Shown: positions 7,430 to 15,954, numbered from the stretch's first letter. The stretch is 40,378 nucleotides of DNA from Defluviitaleaceae bacterium (GCA_009787785.1 WQSR01000018.1:1-40378), one strand, 5' to 3'. Program-made: numbers and translations. Notes: generated from the letters alone by a model not told the origin.

Positions 7430-8674
7430 ATGGGAAAATTTTTCAAATCCCGGATGATGACCGGTATGGTGCCGTATTTTATTTTGGCGGTGGCTGTGAT
7501 TATTACCTGGCACGTGATAGGCTCCTGGGAAATTTTTGCCACAGGGCTGGGGCGGTTTTGGGGGATAATCACTCCTTTTATGTACGGCTTAATTGTAGCG
7601 TATATTTTAAATATGCCTTGCAGTGCCATCCAGCGTCTGCTGGAGCGGACGAAGAAGCCCTTTATCACCAAGCGCAGCCGGGGCTTTGCTGTGCTTATTT
7701 TATTTATTTTGATACTGGCCTTGCTTGCCTTGGTGCTGAATCTGATTGTCCCTGCCGTGTACCGCAGTGTGCTCTTGTTTGTCAACGAGTTTGAAAATTA
7801 TTTGCAGGGCTTGCTGGGGATAATTGAGCGGATTAATAACTGGGGCTTGCCGGATTTTATCGGTGAGATTGACCCAGAGTACACCATGGCGGTGCTCACC
7901 ACCTGGCTGACCAACTACGTGGAAGCCTTCGTGGATGATTTTGACGGCGAGAACGTTACCGCCATATTTAATTTTGTCACCAATGTGTTTGGCTCTGTAT
8001 TCGCCACCGTGTTCCAAGGGATTTTGACCACGGTTTCCTCTATTTTCCTGCTTATCCAGCGCGATAGAATCATCGCCTTTGTGCGCCGCATGGTTGGGGC
8101 CTTTACCGCAGAAAAGACCGGTGCCTTTATCATGAAATACGCGGGGATGCTCAACTACAATTTCCGTATGTACATCTATACCCAGACCATAGACGGCATT
8201 ATACTGGGTACGATAATGACCATTGTGCTGGCCATCGCCGGGTCGCCCTTCTTCCTGTTGCTGGGGCTGATGCTGGGGATATTAAACTATATCCCGTATT
8301 TCGGCTCCATCATCGGCACGGCCATCGCGCTGGTGGTGGTGGCCTTCACCCAGGGGCTGGGCATCGCGCTGATTTTGTTACCCATCATGTTTTTCTTCCA
8401 GCAACTGGACGGGAATTTTATCCAGCCCAAGCTCATGGGCGGCTCCTTTTCCATCAGCCCGCTGCTAATTATCATCAGTGTCACCATCGGCGGTGCCTAC
8501 GCCGGTGTGCTGGGGATGCTCATGGCCATACCCATCGTGGCGGTGCTGAAGGATATGCTGGATAACCTCATGTCCTACAACGAGCAAAAAAGAGCGCAAC
8601 GAAAACGCGCCCGCAACGAGGAGGAGTCCATGGGGACGCCGGACTATTACAACCCGGAGGACCCGTACAGATAA
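7430..8674 (+). CDS. AI-2E family transporter (PerM/TqsA-like permease)
   Basis: This 414-residue membrane protein has seven or eight hydrophobic segments, a large soluble insertion at about 105-190, and the family's C-terminal block GLMLGILNYIPYFGSIIGTAIA...PIMFFFQQLDGNFIQPKLMGGSFSISPLLIIISVTIGGAYAG. Family members have been linked to autoinducer-2 export and to ion transport, and the substrate here is unknown. A GGGGGTAA ribosome-binding site precedes ATG 7430. The gene follows smpB by 14 bases and its 3' end overlaps spmB by 28 bases in convergent orientation. Confidence 0.88.
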   Translation: MGKFFKSRMMTGMVPYFILAVAVIITWHVIGSWEIFATGLGRFWGIITPFMYGLIVAYILNMPCSAIQRLLERTKKPFITKRSRGFAVLILFILILALLALVLNLIVPAVYRSVLLFVNEFENYLQGLLGIIERINNWGLPDFIGEIDPEYTMAVLTTWLTNYVEAFVDDFDGENVTAIFNFVTNVFGSVFATVFQGILTTVSSIFLLIQRDRIIAFVRRMVGAFTAEKTGAFIMKYAGMLNYNFRMYIYTQTIDGIILGTIMTIVLAIAGSPFFLLLGLMLGILNYIPYFGSIIGTAIALVVVAFTQGLGIALILLPIMFFFQQLDGNFIQPKLMGGSFSISPLLIIISVTIGGAYAGVLGMLMAIPIVAVLKDMLDNLMSYNEQKRAQRKRARNEEESMGTPDYYNPEDPYR

Positions 8675-9180
8675 TTCGTCAGCCAGAGGGACGCAATAAC
8701 CCCCACCAAATTCGCCAGCAACGCGCCAGTCAAGGTATGGCGCGTTTTTGTTACCTTTACATACATGAAATAAATGCTCATGGTGTAGAAAACCGTTTCC
8801 GTACAGCTCATCATAATGGACACCAACCGCCCCAAATAGGAATCCGGCCCATAGCGTTCAAACAAATCCAATAGCAGACCCGTGCTGGCCGACGAGGACA
8901 CCAGCCGCATCAGCGTAAGGGGCACGGCCTCGCTGGGGTAGCCCATGGGCTCGGTAATGGGCGCGATAACCTGGCTCAGCAAGTCCAGGGCCCCCGAAGC
9001 GCGAAGCATCCCCACCGCCACCATCAGCCCAATTATCGTGGGTGCGATTTGTATGACCGTGGTGAACCCGTCCTTCGCCCCAACAACGAAATGGTCGTAC
9101 ACCGGTTGCCGCTTGCTGAAGGCAAACAAAAGAATCCCCGCGAAGGTGAGGGGGACGATTAAGTTGGAGAGGAAAATCAT
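8647..9180 (-). CDS. spmB: Spore maturation protein B
   Basis: A 177-residue membrane protein, matching the family's normal length of about 178. The motifs VGAKDGFTTVIQIAPTIIGLMVAVGMLRASGALDLL, SEAVPLTLMRLVSSSASTGLL and SIMMSCTETVFYTMSIYF are typical of SpmB, a nucleoside-recognition (Gate) domain protein that affects spore core dehydration. spmA is normally directly upstream of spmB but is absent here; an AT-rich foreign-looking gene occupies that side. The upstream sequence gives only a weak ribosome-binding site. Confidence 0.9.
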   Translation of the reverse strand: MIFLSNLIVPLTFAGILLFAFSKRQPVYDHFVVGAKDGFTTVIQIAPTIIGLMVAVGMLRASGALDLLSQVIAPITEPMGYPSEAVPLTLMRLVSSSASTGLLLDLFERYGPDSYLGRLVSIMMSCTETVFYTMSIYFMYVKVTKTRHTLTGALLANLVGVIASLWLTNYLYGSSGL

Positions 9181-9189
9181 CCAGCTAAT

Positions 9190-9232
9190 AAAATCACCCC
9201 ACGAATATGCTTATGCATAGCTTATTCGCGGG
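9190..9232 (-). terminator. Probable terminator of the DarT-like gene
   Basis: On the minus strand CCCCgCGAATA (including the stop codon of the upstream gene) can pair with TATTCGtGGGG, with one mismatch. The loop is about 13 bases and TGATTTTATT follows. It lies between the DarT-like gene and spmB, so it may also reduce read-through into spmB. Confidence 0.45.
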
Positions 9233-9956
9233 GTGGGGGAATCATGCTTATGCCGGTTTTTGTAAAGGCGAAATTATTTTTGGGCGAGGTTTGTTTAGAT
9301 TCGATTGTAAAAAAATATTTTGAATCGTTGACGATATAAGATTGCAACATTCCGAAAGAATCATCATGTAACGCAATTTTTTTAATTATACCGTTTTCTT
9401 CCAGATACGTTACTGTTGTGTGTGTATCAGTAAACTGTTCTTTTGGAGGCATTAACGCAAGTAATTTTTGCCTTAGATTTTCATTGTAAATCTCACGGTT
9501 GCATGAAAATATACCTTTTGTCGTAATTGGATTAATGACTTTAATAGAGTTGGGATGTATTTCTTCTTGTACCATTATTTCGGGTGCCCTAAATAATCCA
9601 TTTTTATAGAAGTCATATTTTACTGCCGACGAATCAAATAGTTTAACAAGCTCTTTATAATTATGTAGCGATTCATTTTTCTTTTCCATGATAAAATTTA
9701 CAAAGGCAGCTGATATTAAATCCATATTACCTACAATGCATAAGCCGCTATTTATAGAGATTTGCAAACACGCATAATCTTCATTGTCTTTGTAATTCAT
9801 AAGGTCATGGGCTGGTGAAAACCAAAAGTAATTCGCTCCGTCACGGAATTGACTGCCTAAAGTATTATACTTTGTGCCGCATTTTAATCCGTTTTGAAAT
9901 ATTGATTCAATATTATCCTTTTTTGTGAAGTGATATATTAAAACATTATTATTCAC
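9222..9956 (-). CDS. DarT-like / ADP-ribosyltransferase-fold protein (orphan)
   Basis: This 244-residue protein starts YHFTKKDNIESIFQNGLKCG, which resembles the opening of DarT (DUF4433) and related ADP-ribosyltransferases (consensus-like YHiT...NLxSIlxxGL). It also has an internal PEIMVQEEIHPNSIKVIN, like the 'PE(I/V)LV...IP...I' stretch that carries the catalytic Glu in several ART families. DarT modifies DNA bases; whether this protein targets DNA, RNA or protein is unknown. The last 70 or so residues match nothing I know. GTG 9956 follows AAAGGTGG. The gene is far more AT-rich than its neighbours, has no macrodomain (DarG-like) antitoxin beside it, and interrupts the usual spmAB order. 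This suggests acquisition. Family call moderate to low. Confidence 0.5.
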   Translation of the reverse strand: MNNNVLIYHFTKKDNIESIFQNGLKCGTKYNTLGSQFRDGANYFWFSPAHDLMNYKDNEDYACLQISINSGLCIVGNMDLISAAFVNFIMEKKNESLHNYKELVKLFDSSAVKYDFYKNGLFRAPEIMVQEEIHPNSIKVINPITTKGIFSCNREIYNENLRQKLLALMPPKEQFTDTHTTVTYLEENGIIKKIALHDDSFGMLQSYIVNDSKYFFTIESKQTSPKNNFAFTKTGISMIPPPRE

Positions 9957-10089
9957 TCATACGCCACCTTTCATAGTGAGTATAGCACATTGGACAACGC
10001 TGTGCATTTAAAATAACCTTGACAAGCACCACGTGGGGTGGCATGGTGTATTCCCGCATCGGCTATATTTTAAAGGAGCTTTGCCATTC

Positions 10090-11376
10090 ATGATAAGAAC
10101 AATGGAAGAAGCCATGGCTTTCATCTACAAGACGAGTTGGAAGGGCAGTCAGCTGGGGCTGTCGCGCATGACGGAGTTGATGGCGCGTGTGGGCAATGTG
10201 CAAAAGGACATGAAGTTCGTCCACATCGCCGGGACCAACGGCAAAGGCTCTACGGCGGCCATGCTCGCCGCTGTGCTTACGGAGGCGGGTTATCGGACGG
10301 GCCTGTACACTTCCCCCGTCATCCATACCTTCGGTGAGCGGATGCAAGTCGATGGCGTGGCCGTTACCGACGCCGAGCTGGTGGCCTTGGCGGAGCAGAT
10401 GCGCCCCCACGCCGACGCCATGTCGGACTCTCCCACGGAGTTTGAGCGGATAACCGCCTTGGCCTTGCTTTTTTTCCATGAAAAAAACTGCGACATCGTG
10501 GTGCTGGAGGTGGGCATGGGCGGGCGGCTGGACGCCACCAATGTAATCGACGCGCCGGAAATTGCCGTCATCACCGCCATCGGGCTGGACCATATGGCGG
10601 AGCTGGGCAACACGGTGGAAAAAATCGCGGGGGAAAAGGCCGGCATCATCAAGAAAAATACAACCGTTATATGCCATCCCCAGGAAGCATCGGTGGAGCG
10701 GGTGCTCCGGGCCAAATGCGCGGAGGAAAATGCCGCTATTGCCTTCGTGGCGCGTGGCGGCGTGAAGCCGCTTTCCCGGAGCCTGGACGGCCAAACCTTC
10801 GGTTACGGCGGCATAAAGGGCCTCACCTTGCCCCTCCTTGGGGCGGAACAGCTATACAATGCCGCCGTAGCCATCGAAGTCCGCACAGCCCTGGAAAAAA
10901 AAGGCTGGAGCATTCCCGAAGACGCCCTCCGGCGCGGCTTGGCCGGCACCCGCTGGCCGGGCCGGTTTGAGATAATGCGGCGCGCACCGGTATTCGTCGT
11001 GGACGGCTCCCACAATCCCCAGGGCATCCAGAGCGCGGCGGATAATTTGCGCGGCCTGTTTCCAAACCGGCAAATTGTATTTCTCTTCGGCGTTCTGGCG
11101 GATAAGGAATACGCCAAAATGCTGGAGCTACTCATCCCCCTGGCCGGCCGCTTCATTTTCATCACCCCGGAGGAGCCCCGCGCCTTGCCCGCCGAAGCCT
11201 TGATGGCGCATATGAAAAACCACGCTATAGACGCCACCCCCTGCCAAAGCATTGCGGTGGGCGTCCGGCACGCCCTGGAGACCACCCCCCCAGACGGGGT
11301 CATTTGCGCCATCGGCTCCTTGTCCACCGTGGGCAAACTGCGCGAATGCCTGAGTGAAATTAATGGAATCGAATAA
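10090..11376 (+). CDS. folC: Folylpolyglutamate synthase / dihydrofolate synthase
   Basis: This 428-residue protein has the Mur-ligase-type P-loop HIAGTNGKGSTAAML (about residues 40-54), then LYTSPVIHTFGERMQVDG, VLEVGMGGRLDATNVI, and DGSHNPQG in the C-terminal domain, all standard for FolC. It adds glutamates to (dihydro)folates, trapping them in the cell, and in some organisms also makes dihydrofolate. The ATG at 10090 follows AAAGGAG. The ORF could be extended upstream but without a ribosome-binding site. Its 3' end overlaps folT, linking folate uptake to retention. Confidence 0.94.
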   Translation: MIRTMEEAMAFIYKTSWKGSQLGLSRMTELMARVGNVQKDMKFVHIAGTNGKGSTAAMLAAVLTEAGYRTGLYTSPVIHTFGERMQVDGVAVTDAELVALAEQMRPHADAMSDSPTEFERITALALLFFHEKNCDIVVLEVGMGGRLDATNVIDAPEIAVITAIGLDHMAELGNTVEKIAGEKAGIIKKNTTVICHPQEASVERVLRAKCAEENAAIAFVARGGVKPLSRSLDGQTFGYGGIKGLTLPLLGAEQLYNAAVAIEVRTALEKKGWSIPEDALRRGLAGTRWPGRFEIMRRAPVFVVDGSHNPQGIQSAADNLRGLFPNRQIVFLFGVLADKEYAKMLELLIPLAGRFIFITPEEPRALPAEALMAHMKNHAIDATPCQSIAVGVRHALETTPPDGVICAIGSLSTVGKLRECLSEINGIE

Positions 11377-11887
11377 CGTTCAAAGCAACACCAAGCGGCT
11401 GGTGGTCATCGCGCTACTTATCGCCATGGAAATCGTGCTCACCCGGGTGCTTTCCATCCAGACCCCGCAAATCCGGCTCAGCCTTGGGTTTATCCCCCCG
11501 GCGGTGCTGGGGATGCTGTTCGGCCCCCTCTACGCGGGCATCGCCGGCGCGATTGCGGACATTTTGGGCTTCACTTTGTTTGTCACAGGCCCCTACTTCC
11601 CCGGCTTTACCCTCACGGGCTTTCTGACGGGGGCTACCTATGGGCTTTTTTTACATAGAAAAACGCCACCCACGGGGAAATTCCCGCTGTGGCGTATAAT
11701 CGTCGCTGTGTTCACCGTTACGGTGGCGTTGCAATTGGCCTTGGATACCCTGTGGGTGTCTATGATGACGGGGACAAGCTATGTGGCCCTCCTCCCCTGG
11801 CGCGGGGTAAGGACGGTGATAATGTTCCCGGTGCAACTCATTGCATTGCGTTTTATTACCGGGGAACGCTTCCGGTCGCTTATATAG
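11363..11887 (+). CDS. folT: Folate ECF transporter S component FolT
   Basis: A 174-residue membrane protein with about six transmembrane segments. LLIAMEIVLTRVLSIQTPQIRLSLGFIPPAVLGMLFGPLYAGIAGAIADILG is the FolT-type S-component signature, and the C-terminal PWRGVRTVIMFPVQ is also typical. The ATG at 11363 lies inside the last codons of folC (14-base overlap); GTG 11354 is an alternative. FolT gives folate specificity to a shared ECF energising module. Together with FolC this is a folate salvage operon. Confidence 0.9.
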   Translation: MESNNVQSNTKRLVVIALLIAMEIVLTRVLSIQTPQIRLSLGFIPPAVLGMLFGPLYAGIAGAIADILGFTLFVTGPYFPGFTLTGFLTGATYGLFLHRKTPPTGKFPLWRIIVAVFTVTVALQLALDTLWVSMMTGTSYVALLPWRGVRTVIMFPVQLIALRFITGERFRSLI

Positions 11888-11891
11888 CTGA

Positions 11892-12308
11892 TTATTCGGC
11901 TTCGGTTTCCTCCGGCGGCTTCAGCCCCGGTATGTCCAGCCCGTTTTTCCGGGCATAGTCCCACAACGCCGCGTGGAGGGCTTCTTCGGCCAGGCAGGAG
12001 CAATGGGCCTTGGCCGCAGGCAGGCCATCCAACGCCTCCATAACGGCGGTATTGGAAATCTGCACCGCCTCCTGAAGGGTTTTCCCCCGCACCATTTCCG
12101 TGGCGATGCTGGAGGTAGCCACCGCCGCGCCGCATCCGAAGGTTTTAAACTTCGCGTCGGTAATCACACCGTCGGTCACTTGTATATAAAACCGCATGAT
12201 GTCGCCGCATTTTTCGTTGCCCACCGTACCCACGCCGCTGGGGTTTTCCAGCTCGCCCACATTGCGCGGGTTGGTGAAATGGTCCATTACCTTTTCGCTG
12301 TATTCCAT
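11892..12308 (-). CDS. nifU: NifU/IscU-type Fe-S cluster scaffold
   Basis: This 138-residue protein contains the three-cysteine scaffold site: Cys34 with Asp36 (EKCGD), Cys59 (FGCGAA) and Cys103/Cys105 (AHCSCLAEEAL). It is the single-domain clostridial NifU-like form, slightly extended at the C-terminus (GLDIPGLKPPEE). It receives sulfur from the desulfurase and assembles [2Fe-2S]/[4Fe-4S] clusters. Its ATG shares a base with the stop of nifS (TAATG), so the pair is translationally coupled. Confidence 0.93.
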   Translation of the reverse strand: MEYSEKVMDHFTNPRNVGELENPSGVGTVGNEKCGDIMRFYIQVTDGVITDAKFKTFGCGAAVATSSIATEMVRGKTLQEAVQISNTAVMEALDGLPAAKAHCSCLAEEALHAALWDYARKNGLDIPGLKPPEETEAE

Positions 12309-13486
12309 TATTTTTCGCCTTTCTTCACAAAGTCATCATACAGTGGCGACATGGCCCGTAGCCGTTCCACCGAGGGGACGAGGATGGCCATGAGCCGGTC
12401 GATATCCGCTTCCGTGTTGTCCCGCCCGAAGGAAAAACGCAACGCGCCGTTGGCCAGGCCGTGGGGCAGTCCCATGGCCATCAGCACATGGCTGGGCTCC
12501 AGCGCGCCGCTGGAACAGGCCGAGCCCGTGGAGGCGTAGCATTTTTGCATGTCCAGATGCAGGAGCAAGGACTCCCCTTCGATGAAGCGGAAGGAAATGT
12601 TCACGTTGCCGGGGAGCCGCCGGGTGGGGTGGCCGTTGGGCTTGGTGTGTGGGATTTTTTCCAGGATTTCCGCCATGAGGCGGTCCCGCAGGGCAGTGAC
12701 ACGAGGCTGTTCCCGGGGCATTTCCGCTACGGCCACGTTTAAGGCGGCGGCCATGCCCACGATGCCCGCCACGTTTTCCGTACCGGCGCGTCGGCCCCGC
12801 TCCTGTGCCCCGCCATGAAGCAGGGGAGCTAATGGCGTACCCTTGCGTACATACAACGCGCCGATGCCGTTGGGCCCATAGAATTTATGGGCACTAAGAG
12901 CCAGCATGTCGATATCCAGCGCGTCTACGTCCACGGGGATATGCCCCACAGACTGTACCGCGTCGGTGTGGAGTGGGGTATTATTTTTCCGGGTGAGGGC
13001 ACCGATTTCCGCCAGGGGCTGGATGGTGCCCACCTCGTTGTTGGCCATGATAACAGACACCACGGCGGTGTCCGGGCGCAGGGCGTCCGCCAGGTCGGCG
13101 GGGTTCACCAAGCCGTCGGCGTCCACGGGGAGGTAGGTGACATCGAAGCCCCGTTTTTCCAAGGCGCGGCAAGCGTATAACACCCCATGGTGCTCTATGG
13201 CAGTAGTAATGATGTGCCGCTTCGCGGGGGAGGCCGCCACCGCGCCGTGAAGGGCCCAGTTGTCCGCCTCCGTGCCCGAGCCGGTGAAGAAGATTTCCTC
13301 CGGGCGGGCGTTGATGTGCCCGGCGATTTGGCTCCGCGCTTCGTCTATGGCCTGTCGCACCACCCGCGCCGGGCCATACACGCTGGAAGGATTGTGAAAA
13401 TTCCCTTCCAGAAAGGGCATCATGGCGGCGAGGGCCTTGGGGTGCACCCGGGTGGTGGCGGCGTTGTCCAGATACAGGGCGTCCAT
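12308..13486 (-). CDS. nifS: Cysteine desulfurase NifS/IscS
   Basis: This 392-residue class V PLP enzyme has YLDNAATT at the N-terminus, GSGTEADN, His99/His100 (AIEHH), HTDAVQ, the PLP lysine Lys201 in SAHKFYGPNG, and the persulfide Cys324 in STGSACSSG. It releases sulfur from cysteine for Fe-S assembly on NifU, encoded directly downstream. No iscR-type regulator is next to it. The gene lies 3 bases downstream of a cyclophilin lipoprotein gene. Confidence 0.95.
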   Translation of the reverse strand: MDALYLDNAATTRVHPKALAAMMPFLEGNFHNPSSVYGPARVVRQAIDEARSQIAGHINARPEEIFFTGSGTEADNWALHGAVAASPAKRHIITTAIEHHGVLYACRALEKRGFDVTYLPVDADGLVNPADLADALRPDTAVVSVIMANNEVGTIQPLAEIGALTRKNNTPLHTDAVQSVGHIPVDVDALDIDMLALSAHKFYGPNGIGALYVRKGTPLAPLLHGGAQERGRRAGTENVAGIVGMAAALNVAVAEMPREQPRVTALRDRLMAEILEKIPHTKPNGHPTRRLPGNVNISFRFIEGESLLLHLDMQKCYASTGSACSSGALEPSHVLMAMGLPHGLANGALRFSFGRDNTEADIDRLMAILVPSVERLRAMSPLYDDFVKKGEK

Positions 13487-13489
13487 GGT

Positions 13490-14419
13490 TTAGCCCTGAT
13501 AATTAATAATCGAAACCCGTTCGATGATTACATCTTCCAGCGGGCGGTCGCCGGCGTCGGTGGGGGTGGCGGCAATGGCGTCCACCACCTCCATGCCCTC
13601 CACCACATGGCCGAAAACCGTGTGGCCGAAGTTGGGGCCCGAGGGGTTGAAAGGGAAATCCAGGAAAGGGGTGCCCCCCACCGCCAGGTAATGCTCCAGC
13701 ATTTCCCGTGGGAAGGCTTCGCCAAAGCGCACGCCCGGGCCGCCGTCCGGGTCTTCGAACCAGTAATCGTCCATATAGCGTTCCAGAATCAATTCAAATT
13801 CCTGCCGGAAGCCGGGGTCCAGATGGGGATTGTGCACAATATAAAACTGGGAGCCGATGGAGTTGCCCGCGCCGGTTTGCGCCATGGCCAAGGCACCGCG
13901 AAAATGCCACAAATCATAATTGTGCTCCGGCCCGAAGCCCACACCCCAAATACTTTCCCCTGCGCGGCCCGTGCCCTCGGCACAACCGCCCTGCAACATG
14001 AAGTTCTCGATGACCCGGTGGAAAATCAACCCGTCATAGAAGCCGTTGCGGGCATGGGTGACGAAATTCTTCACCGCGTTGGGCGCGGCCTGGGGGAACA
14101 GCCGTAGCTTTATATCCCCGAAATTGGTGTGAAATACCACCAGCTCCTCGCCGGGGGTGAGAGGCGTAAGCTGTAAAATCACCGGCGGCCGCTCCAGCAA
14201 ATCCGGGGGAAGGGGCCAGGGAAGGGGCTCGGGCACCTGGCCGGGGGTGGGAGCCGGGGTAGGGGAGGGGACGGGAACGGGAGCCGTCAGTGTCGGCGGC
14301 GGCGTCACCTCTTGCGCGGCCAAACCGCTTCCATCCTGCGCGTTATTACATCCGGTCATTGTCAGCACCCCCAAAAGGAATAATAGGCACATGGCCATGG
14401 AGAAAAGCTTTCTTAGCAT
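13490..14419 (-). CDS. Cyclophilin-type peptidyl-prolyl isomerase lipoprotein
   Basis: This 309-residue protein has a lipoprotein signal (MLRKLFSMAMCLLFLLGVLTMTGC, lipidated Cys24) and a Pro-rich linker (about 40-80). A cyclophilin domain follows: VVFHTNFGDIKLRLFPQAAPNAVKNF, GLIFHRVIENFMLQGG, GNSIGSQFYIVHNP and FGHTVFGHVVEGMEVVD. A long insertion of about 45 residues (RQEFELILERYMDDYWFEDPDGGP...) interrupts the core. It should catalyse prolyl isomerisation outside the membrane. ATG 14419 follows GAGGT. The domain call is firm; substrates are unknown. Confidence 0.9.
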   Translation of the reverse strand: MLRKLFSMAMCLLFLLGVLTMTGCNNAQDGSGLAAQEVTPPPTLTAPVPVPSPTPAPTPGQVPEPLPWPLPPDLLERPPVILQLTPLTPGEELVVFHTNFGDIKLRLFPQAAPNAVKNFVTHARNGFYDGLIFHRVIENFMLQGGCAEGTGRAGESIWGVGFGPEHNYDLWHFRGALAMAQTGAGNSIGSQFYIVHNPHLDPGFRQEFELILERYMDDYWFEDPDGGPGVRFGEAFPREMLEHYLAVGGTPFLDFPFNPSGPNFGHTVFGHVVEGMEVVDAIAATPTDAGDRPLEDVIIERVSIINYQG

Positions 14420-14510
14420 CTTTGTACCTCATTTCATATGATATGCCCGACACCCATTTTTGGACATCCGGGCATAGTTTTTGAATATGCCCGATAATTA
14501 TACCGCAATG

Positions 14511-14519
14511 TGCTATAAT
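14511..14519 (+). promoter_or_regulatory. Extended -10 promoter of ridA
   Basis: TGCTATAAT (14511-14519) is a perfect extended -10 element 29 bases before the ridA ATG. No good -35 box is visible, which is common with extended -10 promoters. Three alternating copies of TATGCCCG lie upstream in the ridA/cyclophilin divergent region. Confidence 0.5.
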
Positions 14520-14547
14520 TGGCAAAAATCAGGAAAGGTTGATTCCC

Positions 14548-14925
14548 ATGAAGAAAATCGTCAACACCGACAAGGCCCCGGCGGCCATCGGCCCCTATTC
14601 CCAAGCCACGGCACACAACGGCACCCTCTACGTATCCGGCCAGCTCCCCATCGACCCCGCCACAGGGGAATTTCCCAGCACAGACATCCAAGCCCAAACC
14701 CATCAGGTAATGAAAAATCTCGCCGCCATCATCGAAGCCGCCGGAAGCAAAATGGAAAACATTCTCAAATGCACCATTCTCCTCACCGACATGGCCCACT
14801 TCGCCCCCATGAACGAAACCTACGCCAGCTATTTTCCCGCCGGCCCCCCGGCGCGGATATGCTACCAGGTATGCGCCCTACCCAAAGGAGCCATCGTGGA
14901 AATCGACGCCATCGTGGCGGTGTAA
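14548..14925 (+). CDS. ridA: RidA family reactive enamine/imine deaminase
   Basis: This 125-residue protein shows the RidA/YjgF signature: DKAPAAIGPYSQATAHNGTLYVSGQLPIDPATGE, then CTILLTDMAHFAPMNETYASYF, and Arg103 in PPARICYQV at the conserved substrate-binding Arg position. It hydrolyses reactive 2-aminoacrylate-type intermediates released by PLP enzymes. ATG 14548 follows AGGAAAGG; TTG 14539 is less likely. A strong terminator follows directly. Confidence 0.94.
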   Translation: MKKIVNTDKAPAAIGPYSQATAHNGTLYVSGQLPIDPATGEFPSTDIQAQTHQVMKNLAAIIEAAGSKMENILKCTILLTDMAHFAPMNETYASYFPAGPPARICYQVCALPKGAIVEIDAIVAV

Positions 14926-14930
14926 CGCAA

Positions 14931-14962
14931 AAAGGGGCTGCCCAACCGGGCGGCCCCTTATA
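14931..14962 (+). terminator. Rho-independent terminator after ridA
   Basis: AAGGGGCTGCCC pairs with GGGCGGCCCCTT (one T-G pair) around the loop AACC. The downstream T-tract is poor (ATATA). The 24-bp direct repeat of the accessory block starts just after it. Confidence 0.75.
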
Positions 14963-14967
14963 CATCA

Positions 14968-14991
14968 TCACAGGTACAGCGGTCAATTAGA
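14968..14991 (+). repeat. 24-bp direct repeat, left copy
   Basis: TCACAGGTACAGCGGTCAAT plus TAGA is repeated exactly at 16486-16509. In the right copy this sequence encodes (on the minus strand) the C-terminal LIDRCTC of a small lipoprotein. In the left copy only those last codons are present, without the rest of the gene. The two copies bracket the BRO and flavin-oxidase genes. Confidence 0.85.
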
Positions 14992-15003
14992 ACGCACACT
15001 ACC

Positions 15004-15020
15004 AAGGGTGGAAATAACGC
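15004..15020 (+). repeat. 17-bp inverted repeat, left arm
   Basis: AAGGGTGGAAATAACGC here is the exact reverse complement of 16470-16486. The arms point inward around the BRO/oxidase cargo, and the right arm abuts the right 24-bp direct repeat. Confidence 0.85.
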
Positions 15021-15078
15021 ACAGCTGACTGAAAAAATGTTATCATTCCGACAGAAACGAATTTGAGGGTGGTGTACC

Positions 15079-15954
15079 ATGGAAAGCAAAAGTAGCCAAA
15101 TTAAGCTGTTTGAAGAGACAATGGTGCGTGTAGCATGGGATGAGGACAACGAAAAATGGTGGTTGTCGGTTGTTGATGTTGTGGCTGTTTTGACCGATAA
15201 TGACTATCAAACCGCCCGAAAATATTGGAAGAATCTGAAAAGTAGGATGTTGAAAGAAGGTTCGGAAATCCAGTTGGTAACAGATTGTTACCAACTGAAA
15301 ATGCAATCGTCTGATGGCAAATTTTATAATACAGATGTTGGAGATACAGAACAAATTTTACGCCTTATCCAATCTATTCCATCAAAAAAAGCTGAGCCGT
15401 TTAAGCTATGGTTGGCGCAAGTGGGAAGCGAACGCTTGGACGAAATAGCAGACCCGGAAAAAGCCATTGACAGAGCTTTTGAAACATACCTTCGTAAAGG
15501 CTATTCCGAAAACTGGATAAACCAGCGAATCAAGTCAATGGAGGTTCGCAAAGGACTAACCGATGAATTTAAGCGGGCTGGAATTGAGAACCATCAGCAA
15601 TATGCAAGTTTAACGGATATTATCACTCGTGAATGGAGTGGTAAATCCACGAAGAAATATAAAGTGCTGAAAGGCTTGAAAAAAGAAAACTTGCGCGACC
15701 ACATGACAAACACAGAACTTATTTTGAATATGCTTGCCGAAGTCGCCACAACAGACATCGCCAAAGAAAAAAATCCACAAGGTATGACAGAAACAGCAAA
15801 AGTAGCAAAACAAGGTGGCGGTGTTGCAAAAGCTGCCCGTAAAGAATATGAGTTGCAAACGGGTAAAGAGGTTGTCTCACCATTAAATGCGCTTGACCTC
15901 AAAAAGCAAAATACTGAATCAATCGTAGCGAAAGACAAGATGGATGGCGAATAA
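15079..15954 (+). CDS. BRO-family / phage antirepressor-like protein
   Basis: This 291-residue protein begins with a Bro-N-like domain: ETMVRVAWDEDNEKWWLSVVDVVAVLTDNDYQTARKYWKNLKSRM. A conserved middle follows (DVGDTEQILRLIQSIPSKKAEPFKLWLAQVGSERLDEIADPEKAIDRAFETYLRKGYSENWINQR). This arrangement is common in 'BRO family' or DinD-like proteins of phage and mobile-element origin. These are thought to bind DNA and act as antirepressors; the role here is unknown. ATG 15079 follows GAGGGTGG. The gene is AT-rich relative to the backbone and lies inside the repeat-bounded cassette. Confidence 0.75.
   Translation: MESKSSQIKLFEETMVRVAWDEDNEKWWLSVVDVVAVLTDNDYQTARKYWKNLKSRMLKEGSEIQLVTDCYQLKMQSSDGKFYNTDVGDTEQILRLIQSIPSKKAEPFKLWLAQVGSERLDEIADPEKAIDRAFETYLRKGYSENWINQRIKSMEVRKGLTDEFKRAGIENHQQYASLTDIITREWSGKSTKKYKVLKGLKKENLRDHMTNTELILNMLAEVATTDIAKEKNPQGMTETAKVAKQGGGVAKAARKEYELQTGKEVVSPLNALDLKKQNTESIVAKDKMDGE

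Noticed and set aside
14958..15149. A 63-codon minus-strand frame ending VLIDRCTCDDV
   Set aside because: It has no ribosome-binding site and crosses the cassette boundary. Only its last codons match the lipoprotein gene because of the 24-bp direct repeat, so I treat it as repeat sequence, not a gene.
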